The notes beneath the pieces are model-generated. The model worked only from the letters and a program-made list of their open reading frames with translations. It had not been told where the DNA came from and did not search any database. 17,557 bases of DNA from Clostridia bacterium (lineage in GTDB: Bacteria > Aerophobota > Aerophobia > Aerophobales > AE-B3A). Where the stretch lies: contig WJOQ01000049.1 of NCBI GenBank assembly GCA_009618505.1, positions 1 to 17,557 of the forward strand, written 5' to 3'. Positions 11,627 to 17,557 of the stretch are shown in pieces (the first letter of the stretch is position 1; each line of letters begins with the position of its first letter). A program made the translations under genes and the position numbers.

Positions 11627-11932
11627 CTATTGAATGACTTCTGGGGAGAAACATCCCCCTCTTCCCCAAACCTCTTTTCTGTATTGCCGTAGCTCTTCCA
11701 GCGTAATCTCTCCTTTTTCTTCTTTCCTGTCCTCTGCTGCCTGAGAAGCAGTCTCAGCTAAACTTTCCTCAAGTTCCAGATTATGCAACCTCTGAGATTC
11801 CAGTTGAGAAAGCTGGCCCGACTCTTTCAAACCACTGGCTATCTGATAGGGACTCAAGGGGAAAAATTCCTTGATGAATCGTTCCTGGCCGCCCTGCCAG
11901 GGATATCCCTTTTTGACCATTTTATAAGGCAT
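11627..11932 (-). CDS. 101-aa operon protein (copy B)
   Basis: Full-length counterpart of the partial gene at 1-206. It shares MPYKMVKKGYPWQGGQERF and the acidic helix NLELEESLAETASQAAEDR. It continues KEEKGEITLEELRQYRKEVWGRGGCFSPEVIQ, an additional helix and a Gly-Cys turn. The SD AAGGAGG precedes ATG 11932. Mostly helical with a basic N-terminus; function unknown. Nucleotide identity with copy A is very high over the shared start and the LELEESLAETASQAAED region and lower between. Confidence 0.88.
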   Translation of the reverse strand: MPYKMVKKGYPWQGGQERFIKEFFPLSPYQIASGLKESGQLSQLESQRLHNLELEESLAETASQAAEDRKEEKGEITLEELRQYRKEVWGRGGCFSPEVIQ

Positions 11933-11936
11933 CTTT

Positions 11937-12122
11937 TTACCTCCTTCGTCTTATCGTTGGATTTCCAGCCGGTAAATAGCTTGTTCTGGGAATAGCATAA
12001 CTGCCTGGAGTCGAAAAATGTCCGGACTCAAGGTCAATTTCAAGCGACGGATCCTCACCAAAAATTTTCCTGATTTCTTTTATTGGATCTTCTCTTTGCA
12101 GTTCTTCATCGAGTGTAATCAT
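11937..12122 (-). CDS. 61-aa hypothetical protein with IRRRR C-terminus (copy B)
   Basis: ATG 12122 behind AAAGGAAATAAA. Begins MITLDEELQREDPIKEIRK and ends AGNPTIRRRR; the middle (LESGHFSTPGSYAIPRTSYL) differs from the 53-aa copy-A protein at 211-372. The acidic helix plus Ser/Pro/Tyr-rich, basic tail could be a short tail or nucleic-acid contact, but no family is evident. Coupled between neighbours with only a few bases on each side. Confidence 0.78.
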   Translation of the reverse strand: MITLDEELQREDPIKEIRKIFGEDPSLEIDLESGHFSTPGSYAIPRTSYLPAGNPTIRRRR

Positions 12123-12123
12123 T

Positions 12124-12366
12124 TTATTTCCTTTCTATAATTTCTCTAGGAGTGACTCTGGAATCTACCCCGAAAGTCTTAAGAAACTCTGGGCTTGCTC
12201 CTAATCTTTTTCCTAACTGGTCTAAGCTCATATTTCCCTTTTGAAACTCCTTGATCAGGCTTTGACATTTTTTCTCTGGATTTGGCTGACAATATTGTCG
12301 AAAAAGGACTACTCCTCCCGCCAAGACATCACACACATCACACTCACTTGATATATTCGTTGCCAT
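12124..12366 (-). CDS. 80-aa Cys-rich hypothetical protein (copy B)
   Basis: Homologue of 374-616: the CDVCDVLAGGVVLFRQYCQ cluster and following KKC are unchanged, while the C-terminal helices vary (LGKRLGASPEFLKTFGVDSR). Conservation of all Cys supports a metal-binding role. ATG 12366 lies three bases after GGAG; a GTG at 12375 is the alternative start. Confidence 0.8.
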   Translation of the reverse strand: MATNISSECDVCDVLAGGVVLFRQYCQPNPEKKCQSLIKEFQKGNMSLDQLGKRLGASPEFLKTFGVDSRVTPREIIERK

Positions 12367-12811
12367 TGTCTCCACTCTTTGCTATACCAATATATTCTAG
12401 GCTAGGAGTAGTTCCCTTCTGTAGTTTTTTCCTAATAGCCCGGATCCTGAAATTAAACTGCCTAGCCTTCTCAAACACAGATTTTCTGTATTGCTCGACT
12501 TTTTTCAAAGGCTCAAAGAACTCGTATATTTCATCAGATGTAAGAGATAACTCTTCCCAGGCTGGTCTATTGGGACAACCCCCTGTAATAGCCTCAGAAG
12601 AGAAGCCCAAAAGCTCCAAAGAGTGATTTGTAAGGCACTCTCTACACCAGAGGATTTCAACGAGTTTTTGTTTGAGCTTTTCCACATCTCCAGCGTATTT
12701 CTCCAGGGCAATTAAATCGGAAAGGTGGTCCTCAAGTAATAATTCTGTTGAGAGAGTCTTTTTCAGCGTGTAGCGATTGAACTGCGTTTTATCTTTGGTC
12801 AAGTCAATCAT
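12344..12811 (-). CDS. 155-aa helical protein with CxxC (copy B)
   Basis: Homologue of 594-1064, highly similar over the full length including LWCREC, the third Cys (GGCPNRPAWEEL) and the basic C-terminal helices. The tail shows small differences and one residue less. The ATG overlaps the upstream stop as ATGA. The strong purifying pattern between copies suggests it is essential to the element, but the function is unknown. Confidence 0.88.
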   Translation of the reverse strand: MIDLTKDKTQFNRYTLKKTLSTELLLEDHLSDLIALEKYAGDVEKLKQKLVEILWCRECLTNHSLELLGFSSEAITGGCPNRPAWEELSLTSDEIYEFFEPLKKVEQYRKSVFEKARQFNFRIRAIRKKLQKGTTPSLEYIGIAKSGDNGNEYIK

Positions 12812-13551
12812 TTAATCATCTCCGATTTAGGGGGAAGATTCGTCATTGTAGGCACTGGTGGACTAGTCATAATCCCGGTCATTGCGGCTTCTCTTTGGCT
12901 TCCAGGCAACATTTTCATAAAGTTGAAGAATCCGCTCAAAACCGTATTTTCAATTCCTTGATAAACTTTCAATTCCTCAAAGAAAGCCTTTAGCGGAGTT
13001 CCTGTGTTACCTTTACTTTGCAGCATCGCAGGAACGATTACTTTGGCAGCATCGGCAGCTCGTTCCAATAACCAGGCACCTTGAGGCGTCAAAACTTGTC
13101 CTGGTTGAGGTTGCTGCCCTGCTTTTTGAGCCTCTGTTTGGGCAGCCTGAGCCGCACCAATATCTTGCTGAAATTGGCCAAGTGCCTCTTCAGGAGTTTG
13201 CTGTTGAGGTTGTCCGGGCTGAGGTTGCTGTCCTTGTTGCTGTGCCTGTTGTTGCGCGGCCTGTGCTGCCTGCACCTCAGCAAGTAATTCTTCATTCGTT
13301 GGCTGTTTTTTGCCAGTCTTTTCTGAGGTTAGTTTTGTCTGTTTTTTTTGTTCTTCAGTATCTTTTGCGCTCAGGAGATTTTCTATCTTGTCAACCTTTT
13401 TCGTGTATTTTTTCAATGTGCTCAGAACTAAGTCGAGTTTATCTTCCTTGATTTTCTTTTCAGCCCTTTTCAAAACCTTGTTGACTTCTTCTTTACTAGG
13501 TTTGTCTTTATTTCTCTCTTTAGACTTCTTTTCAGTCTTTTTCTTAAACAT
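12808..13551 (-). CDS. 247-aa Lys-rich/Q-rich linker protein (copy B)
   Basis: Homologue of 1061-1852. The Lys-rich N-terminus (MFKKKTEKKSKERNKDK), the DKLDLVLSTLKKYTKKVDKIENLL coiled coil and the C-terminal domain (GAWLLERAADAAKVIVPAML ... TMTNLPPKSEMIK) are shared. The central linker has its own repeats (QAAQQQAQQQGQQPQPGQP and AQAAQTEAQKAGQQPQPGQV), which look like expansion of a short unit. I use ATG 13551; a TTG at 13558-13560, closer to the AAGGGGG site, would add three residues. Rapid linker change between conserved ends suggests a flexible tether. Confidence 0.87.
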   Translation of the reverse strand: MFKKKTEKKSKERNKDKPSKEEVNKVLKRAEKKIKEDKLDLVLSTLKKYTKKVDKIENLLSAKDTEEQKKQTKLTSEKTGKKQPTNEELLAEVQAAQAAQQQAQQQGQQPQPGQPQQQTPEEALGQFQQDIGAAQAAQTEAQKAGQQPQPGQVLTPQGAWLLERAADAAKVIVPAMLQSKGNTGTPLKAFFEELKVYQGIENTVLSGFFNFMKMLPGSQREAAMTGIMTSPPVPTMTNLPPKSEMIK

Positions 13552-13552
13552 T

Positions 13553-14047
13553 TTAGTCAAATAATCCCCCTTCCTTCTTCAAACCATGCTCTTTTGAAAA
13601 AGTCTCCACTCGCTCTTTAACCTTTGTTCGGCAAGCCTCGTTGGTGCAGATAGCCTCGGCAAATTTTTCTCCGGTAGGATCCTCACTCAGAAGTTTTTCA
13701 GCATCTTCTTTTGTATAGAGTTCAGCAACTTGCCTTTTTAAGCCCGGGTAATTCTCCGACTCTGCGAAAATTGCCTCTAACATTGTGGCAAAGGCATTTC
13801 TAGGAATTAGTGGACTGACCTGCTTTTCTGCCTCAGTCAGCGAAGGCCATTTTTTTAATGTTTCAGAATCACCTCTTGAAGTTGCGACAGCTTTGACCTG
13901 TTTCTCTACTCGTTGCAGTCCTTCCAGGAAGGACTTCTGCATACTTTGGACCTGATCCTCAATCTTTTTTGTGAACTGCTGCCTTTGTATTTCAGCTAAT
14001 TTTTCTTTGGCTAGAATACCGCTGATGTCTTGTTCTGTTCCTACCAT
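13553..14047 (-). CDS. 164-aa coiled-coil hypothetical protein (copy B)
   Basis: Homologue of 1852-2355. MVGTEQDISGILAKEKLAE and the C-terminal CTNEACRTKVKERVETFSKEHG-to-GGLFD region are conserved, including the two Cys four residues apart; the central helices differ and are three residues shorter. ATG 14047 follows AAAGGAG. Coiled coil with a small Cys-containing end; role unknown. Confidence 0.88.
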   Translation of the reverse strand: MVGTEQDISGILAKEKLAEIQRQQFTKKIEDQVQSMQKSFLEGLQRVEKQVKAVATSRGDSETLKKWPSLTEAEKQVSPLIPRNAFATMLEAIFAESENYPGLKRQVAELYTKEDAEKLLSEDPTGEKFAEAICTNEACRTKVKERVETFSKEHGLKKEGGLFD

Positions 14048-14062
14048 TATGGTCTCCTTTGA

Positions 14063-14356
14063 TTAAATTTTTAGTGGTTCTCCTGGTTGCCAGGAGGGAG
14101 TCTCCACTTCAAAGCAATATCCGCACTTGATACAACCTAGAGTGTTATCCCGAAAGTCAAAAAACATTAAGTAGCCACATCGAGGACAAAGAGGAATCTT
14201 GGTGCCGCTATCCTTGCGTTTTGGTTCAATACTTCCCCCGATAGCTTCCCGCACCAGATTACCTAGAATTGCGTTAACATTACTTCCCTTGCCCTTAGCA
14301 AATTCCTTCAGGGCTTCGTATTCTCCGTTGCTTATTCGAGCTCCCGCTGTTTTCAT
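14063..14356 (-). CDS. RHH-like N-terminus plus zinc ribbon, 97 aa (copy B)
   Basis: Homologue of 2371-2664 with the zinc ribbon (CPRCGYLMFFDFRDNTLGCIKCGYC) nearly identical. Its RHH half (MKTAGARISNGEYEALKEFAKGKGSNVNAILGN) is closer to the extra copy-A gene at 2667-2918 than to the equivalent copy-A gene. That fits a deletion by recombination between the two RHH segments. Start at ATG 14356 with AGAGGAA upstream; an in-frame upstream TTG-type start (14398) lies in the preceding gene. Confidence 0.86.
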   Translation of the reverse strand: MKTAGARISNGEYEALKEFAKGKGSNVNAILGNLVREAIGGSIEPKRKDSGTKIPLCPRCGYLMFFDFRDNTLGCIKCGYCFEVETPSWQPGEPLKI

Positions 14357-14358
14357 TC

Positions 14359-14664
14359 TTATTCCTCTTTGGTCAAAATTTTTAGGATCCTGACACATTG
14401 ATTTATAAGGCTCTGCCTTAACTCGGGATAGAGATTGCCTTCTATTGCTCCCCGGAGCGTTATGCGTCCTATCTCTGGCATTCCCTTACCTCTCCCTCCA
14501 CATTCTCTTATGGAAATGAATTGCGAGACCTCCGGATCAATATGATCATAGCTAAAAGTATAGAGTTTATCAGCAGGTTTGCCCTTTTGGATCCTCATTA
14601 TCCCTGTTCGTTGTAAAGGTTTATGAGTTCCACAAAATTCGCATTTCGTCATCTCAAATTGCAT
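14359..14664 (-). CDS. First gene of leftward operon, CxxC protein, 101 aa (copy B)
   Basis: Homologue of 2921-3226. ATG 14664 lies six bases after GGAG, which directly follows the ten-base U-tract of the leader terminator; an in-frame TTG at 14676 is inside that tract and unlikely. CEFCG knuckle, beta-like centre (KLYTFSYDHIDPEVSQFISIRE) and C-terminal helix VRILKILTKEE are kept. The C-terminal tail is closer to the chimeric copy-A gene than to its direct counterpart. Confidence 0.87.
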   Translation of the reverse strand: MQFEMTKCEFCGTHKPLQRTGIMRIQKGKPADKLYTFSYDHIDPEVSQFISIRECGGRGKGMPEIGRITLRGAIEGNLYPELRQSLINQCVRILKILTKEE

Positions 14665-14674
14665 TTTGAACTCC

Positions 14675-14730
14675 AAAAAAAAAACGCCTAAACCAAAAAT
14701 CTGAATTTATCAGGTTCTTAGTTTAGGCGT
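14675..14730 (-). terminator. Intrinsic terminator in leader of leftward operon (copy B)
   Basis: Minus strand: ACGCCTAAAC pairs with GTTTAGGCGT (14684-14693 with 14721-14730), the stem continues with mostly A/U pairs and a C-A mismatch to a CTG/CAG top, and ten U residues follow, then the SD. Same architecture as 3237-3292 with many compensated base changes. Confidence 0.82.
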
Positions 14731-14738
14731 CGTTAAAA

Positions 14739-14773
14739 GGGGCCTTTTGGACTATGCCTAGTCTTTCTGCCCC
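14739..14773 (-). promoter_or_regulatory. Conserved leader hairpin with GGCR loop (copy B)
   Basis: Minus strand: outer stem GGGGC/GCCCC, internal loop AGAAA opposite CAAAAG, inner stem GACTA/TAGTC, loop GGCA. It differs from the copy-A hairpin at paired positions but keeps the loops. Farther upstream in both leaders the motif CTTTGGATTTTTGA and a CCTGCGA motif are also shared. Confidence 0.55.
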
Positions 14774-14933
14774 CCTAGCCCGCACCCAAGTTTTAGAAGA
14801 TTGAGCGACCGTCAATCCCTGGATGCTCGCAGGTCTTTTGTCAAAAATCCAAAGATTAATTTTTAATTAATTGACTTTTTGTTAATCCTTAACCAGACAG
14901 AATTAATTCCATTTAATTCCGATTAACATTAGC

Positions 14934-14961
14934 AGTCTATCAGACTCTTTTTTTTTGTCAA
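14934..14961 (-). promoter_or_regulatory. Promoter of leftward operon (copy B)
   Basis: Minus strand TTGACA (14956-14961), 16-bp spacer, extended -10 TGATAGACT, the same as in copy A. Start expected near 14927. Confidence 0.65.
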
Positions 14962-14966
14962 GTCTC

Positions 14967-14995
14967 TTGAAAATCAAAAAAATCTGGATTAAAAT
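14967..14995 (+). promoter_or_regulatory. Possible divergent rightward promoter (copy B)
   Basis: TTGAAA, 17 bp, TAAAAT, matching the candidate at 3522-3551. Confidence 0.4.
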
Positions 14996-15292
14996 GGTGA
15001 TTAATTACCATAAAATGCTTTGGGATAATTAGCCTAATAGCCTCAAAAGAGCAAATTAACCATTTCAAGTAATTTTTAAGGCTTTAAGGTTTGTCAAATT
15101 CTTTCCCAGAATTTAAGACTTTAACAGAATCAGAATTTCTTAGAAAGGGGAGGTATGATAGTTCATTTGTTCTGAGATGAGGGCAGAATGACCCCTGTAT
15201 GTAAGCCAAATCTTCAGGATACCGGCTCTGTTTGAGAAAATTCTATTTTGAGTTTAAAAACAAAAAAATATAAGGAGATGATCACGAGGGAC
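14996..15292. other. Gene-free regulatory region upstream of RHH-like gene (copy B)
   Basis: No gene seen. The block 15136-15198 is almost the same as 3702-3764, including AGGGG (15146-15150) and CCCCT (15192-15196) that can close a bulged hairpin. The rest has diverged; the 12-bp inverted repeat of copy A is not present. Confidence 0.5.
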
Positions 15293-15320
15293 TTGCTTTT
15301 TTTTTTAGATCATATATAAT
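15293..15320 (+). promoter_or_regulatory. Promoter of RHH-like gene (copy B)
   Basis: TTGCTT, 16-bp T-rich spacer, TATAAT, about 33 bases before the start codon. No palindrome comparable to the copy-A operator is visible. Confidence 0.7.
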
Positions 15321-15352
15321 TTACCAATGAAATCAAAACGGAGGATAAAAAA

Positions 15353-15778
15353 ATGAATAAAACTTTTACTACTGAAGCTACTACAATACGAGTTTCAAAA
15401 CAGATGACTGAAGAATTGCGAAAGTTGAGAGAGAAGCACAATCTCCCTAGTATGAGTGATGCTCTTGCTCTTATTCTGGATCAAAAAGCAACTGAAAAAG
15501 TAAGACAATTAAGGGAAGAATTGAACCTAGATGAGCTAAAGCAAATGATTGAAATGGAGAAAGCATTTACAACACTTCTATGGTTAGTTATTTCACTGGG
15601 AATTGACGAAATAGGTAGAGAAAAAATAAAAGAGGATCCTCTGTATCAAAATCTTTTTAAGCAATTAACAAATCTAAGTGAAAAAACTAAACTTGAAATT
15701 CCCAAAGAAATTGAGGACAGGATTAGAATTGTAGATGAGCCAAAAAAAGAGCAAAGAATTAAACTTACGGACAATTAA
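15353..15778 (+). CDS. RHH-like regulator, 141 aa (copy B)
   Basis: ATG 15353 follows GGAGG. The N-terminal 50 residues (NKTFTTEATTIRVSKQMTEELRKLREKHNLPSMSDAL) match the copy-A regulator, consistent with a ribbon-helix-helix type DNA-binding domain. The C-terminal part is different and shorter, with an acidic/basic tail (EIEDRIRIVDEPKKEQRIKL). A conserved DNA-binding end with a divergent partner end suggests a different oligomer or ligand specificity. It sits upstream of the identical sRNA gene and of rep, like its relative. Confidence 0.85.
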   Translation: MNKTFTTEATTIRVSKQMTEELRKLREKHNLPSMSDALALILDQKATEKVRQLREELNLDELKQMIEMEKAFTTLLWLVISLGIDEIGREKIKEDPLYQNLFKQLTNLSEKTKLEIPKEIEDRIRIVDEPKKEQRIKLTDN

Positions 15779-15873
15779 AAGAAAGGAGCCGGCCGAAACC
15801 GACTCCTCTCAATAAGGGCATATCCCCAGGGTAGGGAAAATAGGCTATTTGAAGCCCGTTTTAGCCCCTCTTC
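15777..15873 (-). ncRNA. Small antisense-type RNA, ~97 nt (copy B)
   Basis: Identical to the copy-A unit; the shared block is 15777-15909. Intrinsic terminator at 15777-15807 and promoter at 15880-15908. Here the terminator T-tract overlaps the last codon and stop of the RHH-like gene, so the sRNA 3' end is antisense to that gene's end. Confidence 0.75.
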
Positions 15874-15879
15874 CCTACA

Positions 15880-15908
15880 TACATAGCAAAGTGCCCTGAT
15901 AGTGTCAA
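15880..15908 (-). promoter_or_regulatory. sRNA promoter (copy B)
   Basis: Minus strand TTGACA, 17 bp, TGC-TATGTA, identical to copy A. Confidence 0.75.
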
Positions 15909-15930
15909 GGGTGTTTCCTTTAAGGAACAA

Positions 15931-16015
15931 AGAAAACTCGCTCCGGAACGCCTAGCGTTCTCCATGCGGAGCGATTTGAGATATAAAATGGAGAAATTAT
16001 TGACTCGAAATTATA
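15931..16015 (-). ncRNA. Possible second antisense RNA against the rep leader (copy B)
   Basis: A minus-strand TATAAT at 16010-16015 (poor -35) is followed by a compound hairpin at 15939-15973 (CGCTCC/GGAGCG enclosing GAACGC-CTA-GCGTTC) and then GAGTTTTCTTTG, which resembles a terminator. The predicted RNA is about 65-75 nt. Copy A has TATGAT at the equivalent place (4617-4622) and a hairpin, but no good U-tract. Confidence 0.3.
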
Positions 16016-16016
16016 A

Positions 16017-16093
16017 AATGAGGCAGGCTGGAAGTGTTATGGTTTGGCAAATTCCTTTTCGCTTCTGGTTTGCCTCATTAAAGGGAATTTGCC
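16017..16093 (+). promoter_or_regulatory. Structured rep leader with SD-sequestering interleaved repeats (copy B)
   Basis: AATGAGGCA (16017-16025) pairs with TGCCTCATT (16071-16079), and GGCAAATTCC (16046-16055) pairs with GGAATTTGCC (16084-16093), which abuts ATG 16094 and overlaps the SD AAGGGA. Gaps between arms are 20, 15 and 4 bases, against 20, 17 and 4 in copy A. Confidence 0.75.
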
Positions 16094-17143
16094 ATGGCAA
16101 GAAAAAGGAAAAATAGGTATAAAGAGAGGATCGAGAAAGGGAATTATACATCAATTCCTAATGAAATTTTTGAGGCAATCTATCAACAAGGCTTTACCAG
16201 GAATGAAAGTAAGATTTTCTGGTTTATTGTCAGAAAAACCTGGGGATGGGAAAAAGACCGAGAAATAATTAGCTTAAAACTTTTTGCAGAGAATACTAAT
16301 TTATCAAAAATAAGTATATCTGAAGCCTTACGAACACTACAACAGCGAAGAATTATTACCAAAAACGGTAAGAATATCTATGAAATACAGATGGACATTG
16401 ATAAATGGATACTTAAAAAGAAGATAAAAAACAACAAGCTAGAGGGCAAAAAAATTACCGAAAACGGTAATAATCTTACCGAAAACGGTAAGAGCCTTAC
16501 CGAAAACGGTAATAAATCTTCTCTCAAACCTTCTACTGAAGCTAATCAACAGACGCCTAGAACTACTATCTTAAGAACTACTATATTAAGAAAAACAACA
16601 GCAACAGCAAAACCTGCTGCTGCTGATATTTCTCTTCTTCCAAATCTAAAAACAAACCTAAAAATCACTCTCAAAACCTGGGGAATCTCCGACAATAAAA
16701 TCAATGAACTCTTGAAAATTCTCATTGACCATGGTCATATAGATATAAACGAGCATATCAATCTATGGATAGAGCATATCAAGCACATAAAACCGAAGAA
16801 CCCGGCTGGCTTCCTGATAACTATGGTCAAAGAGAACGCAAACCCCCCTAGAATAGAAAGCCCCACAGCTAGGAAACTGAGAGAGCTAAAAGAAGAGGAA
16901 AAGGAAAAGCTTTTCAAACAGGCAAAAATTGAGTTAGGCAGGCTTTCCTCAAAAAAAGCAATTTTAGCCTGGCTTCACAAACTTCCAGAAAGCTATCACT
17001 CCAGACTTGAAAAACACTTAAACTATGTCTATCCGACAAAACATAGTTATCGGGAAGCAAAAAAAGAGTGGTTAGAAAAGCCGGTCAAATCTTCTTCTAC
17101 TTCCCGGAGAGATGATAAATACGGAGACCTTTATGAGAAATGA
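16094..17143 (+). CDS. Phage replication protein O-like initiator, full length (copy B)
   Basis: A 349-aa initiator. Residues 18-98 are the O-type winged helix (YTSIPNEIFEAIYQQGF, NESKIFWFIVRKTWGWEK, ISLKLFAENTNLSKISISEALRTLQQRRIITK). Residues about 118-140 are built from repeated (I/L)TENG(N/K) units because the origin iterons lie in frame inside the gene. A Thr/Ala-rich linker follows, then a helical C-terminal domain with KPKNPAGFLITMVKENANPP, comparable in position to the helicase-recruiting half of lambda O. No helicase loader is visible, so host proteins may be used. The ATG immediately follows the SD-sequestering arm. The relationship to the copy-A protein is clear only in the winged helix. 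Confidence 0.88.
   Translation: MARKRKNRYKERIEKGNYTSIPNEIFEAIYQQGFTRNESKIFWFIVRKTWGWEKDREIISLKLFAENTNLSKISISEALRTLQQRRIITKNGKNIYEIQMDIDKWILKKKIKNNKLEGKKITENGNNLTENGKSLTENGNKSSLKPSTEANQQTPRTTILRTTILRKTTATAKPAAADISLLPNLKTNLKITLKTWGISDNKINELLKILIDHGHIDINEHINLWIEHIKHIKPKNPAGFLITMVKENANPPRIESPTARKLRELKEEEKEKLFKQAKIELGRLSSKKAILAWLHKLPESYHSRLEKHLNYVYPTKHSYREAKKEWLEKPVKSSSTSRRDDKYGDLYEK
16355..16512 (+). repeat. In-gene palindromic iterons, candidate origin (copy B)
   Basis: TTACC-N6-GGTAA at 16356-16371, 16455-16470, 16476-16491 and 16497-16512; the last three have spacer GAAAAC and are exactly 21 bp apart, seven codons and two helical turns. AT-rich DNA follows. The half-site matches copy A while the spacer differs (AAACTC there). 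Confidence 0.82.
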
Positions 17144-17237
17144 TAATCGCATTTCACCTTTTATATACAAAGACGAAATTTCTGACGTGCTAGAGTCAGG
17201 TGGTCCTCATAAATAGGCAGGGTAAAAAGGTCAAAAA
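17144..17237 (+). promoter_or_regulatory. Integrase upstream region (copy B)
   Basis: Contains TTTCACCTTTTATATACAAA, shared with copy A, and CTGAC/GTCAG flanking GTGCTAGA. AAAAAGG precedes the integrase ATG. Confidence 0.4.
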
Positions 17238-17557
17238 ATGAGAAAAGAACAAAGACGAAATATCAAGTATCTCAAAAGGGAAGAATGGGAACAACTAAGG
17301 GGCTGTATAGATAATGTCCGGGACAAGCTCATAATTGAAATTCTCTACTCAACCGGTATGAGGGTAGGGGAGTTAAGCAAGCTCAGGATTGAACATATAG
17401 ACTTTGCGGAGAGCTTCGTTTTTATTCCCTGGGAGGACACAAAAACCAAAACTACCAGGACAGTTTATATTCCCCGGGAGAGCTTAAACGATATTAAAGC
17501 ATATCTCAGACTCACCAAGAGAAAGAAAGGGTTACTTTTTGCCTTGGCAAAGAGAAG
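17238..17557 (+). CDS. Minimal tyrosine recombinase, 5' part (copy B)
   Basis: Homologue of the integrase at 5613, visible for about 106 residues and cut by the window edge. It begins MRKEQRRNIKYLKREEWEQL and includes the catalytic Arg in STGMRVGEL and the strand Lys in DTKTKTTR. The remaining His-Arg-His-Tyr residues are outside the window. As in copy A, no N-terminal core-binding domain precedes it, confirming that the short form is normal for this element. Confidence 0.92.
   Translation, partial: MRKEQRRNIKYLKREEWEQLRGCIDNVRDKLIIEILYSTGMRVGELSKLRIEHIDFAESFVFIPWEDTKTKTTRTVYIPRESLNDIKAYLRLTKRKKGLLFALAKR

Noticed and set aside
11420..11692. Lys-rich plus-strand frame opposite the leftward operon
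   Set aside because: GTG start without SD, runs into the 3' end of a real gene, and its Lys content follows from A-rich hairpin loops; kept only as part of the unexplained gap.
16355..16512. Regularly spaced repeats as a CRISPR array
   Set aside because: Repeats are short palindromes 21 bp apart with 5-base spacers inside a replication gene; they fit iterons.

Overview
The window looks like about one and a half units of a mobile genetic element of roughly 11.5 kb, from a bacterial source. The evidence for bacteria is sigma-70-type promoters (TTGACA / TATAAT), strong Shine-Dalgarno (SD) sites, a cold-shock protein and tightly packed operons with ATGA and TAATG overlaps. No chromosomal housekeeping gene, tRNA or rRNA is visible, and I cannot name the host. 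Two diverged copies of one module are present: copy A (about 1-9567) and copy B (about 9569-17557), offset by about 11.4-11.75 kb. Each copy has a leftward operon of small proteins, a roughly 700-bp regulatory region, and a rightward replication/integration operon. Operon A ends one base from the end of operon B (stops at 9567 and 9569). This suggests a circular map with two divergent operons that converge, seen here as a tandem, a co-integrate or a metagenomic joining of two relatives.

Leftward operons (1-3226 and 9569-14664): a Cys-containing leader-gene protein, a ribbon-helix-helix/zinc-ribbon protein (with an extra chimeric paralogue in A), a coiled-coil protein, a Lys-rich protein with a long Q/P/A linker, several small Cys-containing or basic proteins, two beta-rich proteins, and small proteins with C-terminal membrane helices. 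They resemble a virion or envelope gene set, but I recognise no capsid, portal, packaging ATPase or conjugation protein, so that role is inference. Both operons share an extended -10 promoter and a long leader. The leader ends in an intrinsic terminator whose U-tract touches the first gene's SD, which implies attenuation or antitermination control.

Rightward operons (3921-9567 and 15353-17557): an RHH-like regulator; a 133-bp segment identical in both copies that forms a complete small-RNA gene on the minus strand; a structured leader in which two interleaved inverted repeats trap the rep SD; a phage-O-like replication initiator with palindromic iterons in or just after its gene (lambda-like); and a catalytic-domain-only tyrosine recombinase. 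Copy A then carries a PC4-like ssDNA-binding protein, small zinc proteins, a cold-shock protein, two HNH-type proteins and hypothetical genes.

The regulator / antisense-RNA / rep layout parallels copy-number modules such as copG-rnaII-repB of pMV158, but the initiator here is of the lambda-O type. The most interesting signals are RNA-level: the interleaved rep-leader repeats keep the same topology and spacing in both copies with unrelated sequences, the sRNA gene is 100% conserved, and the operon-leader hairpins co-vary.
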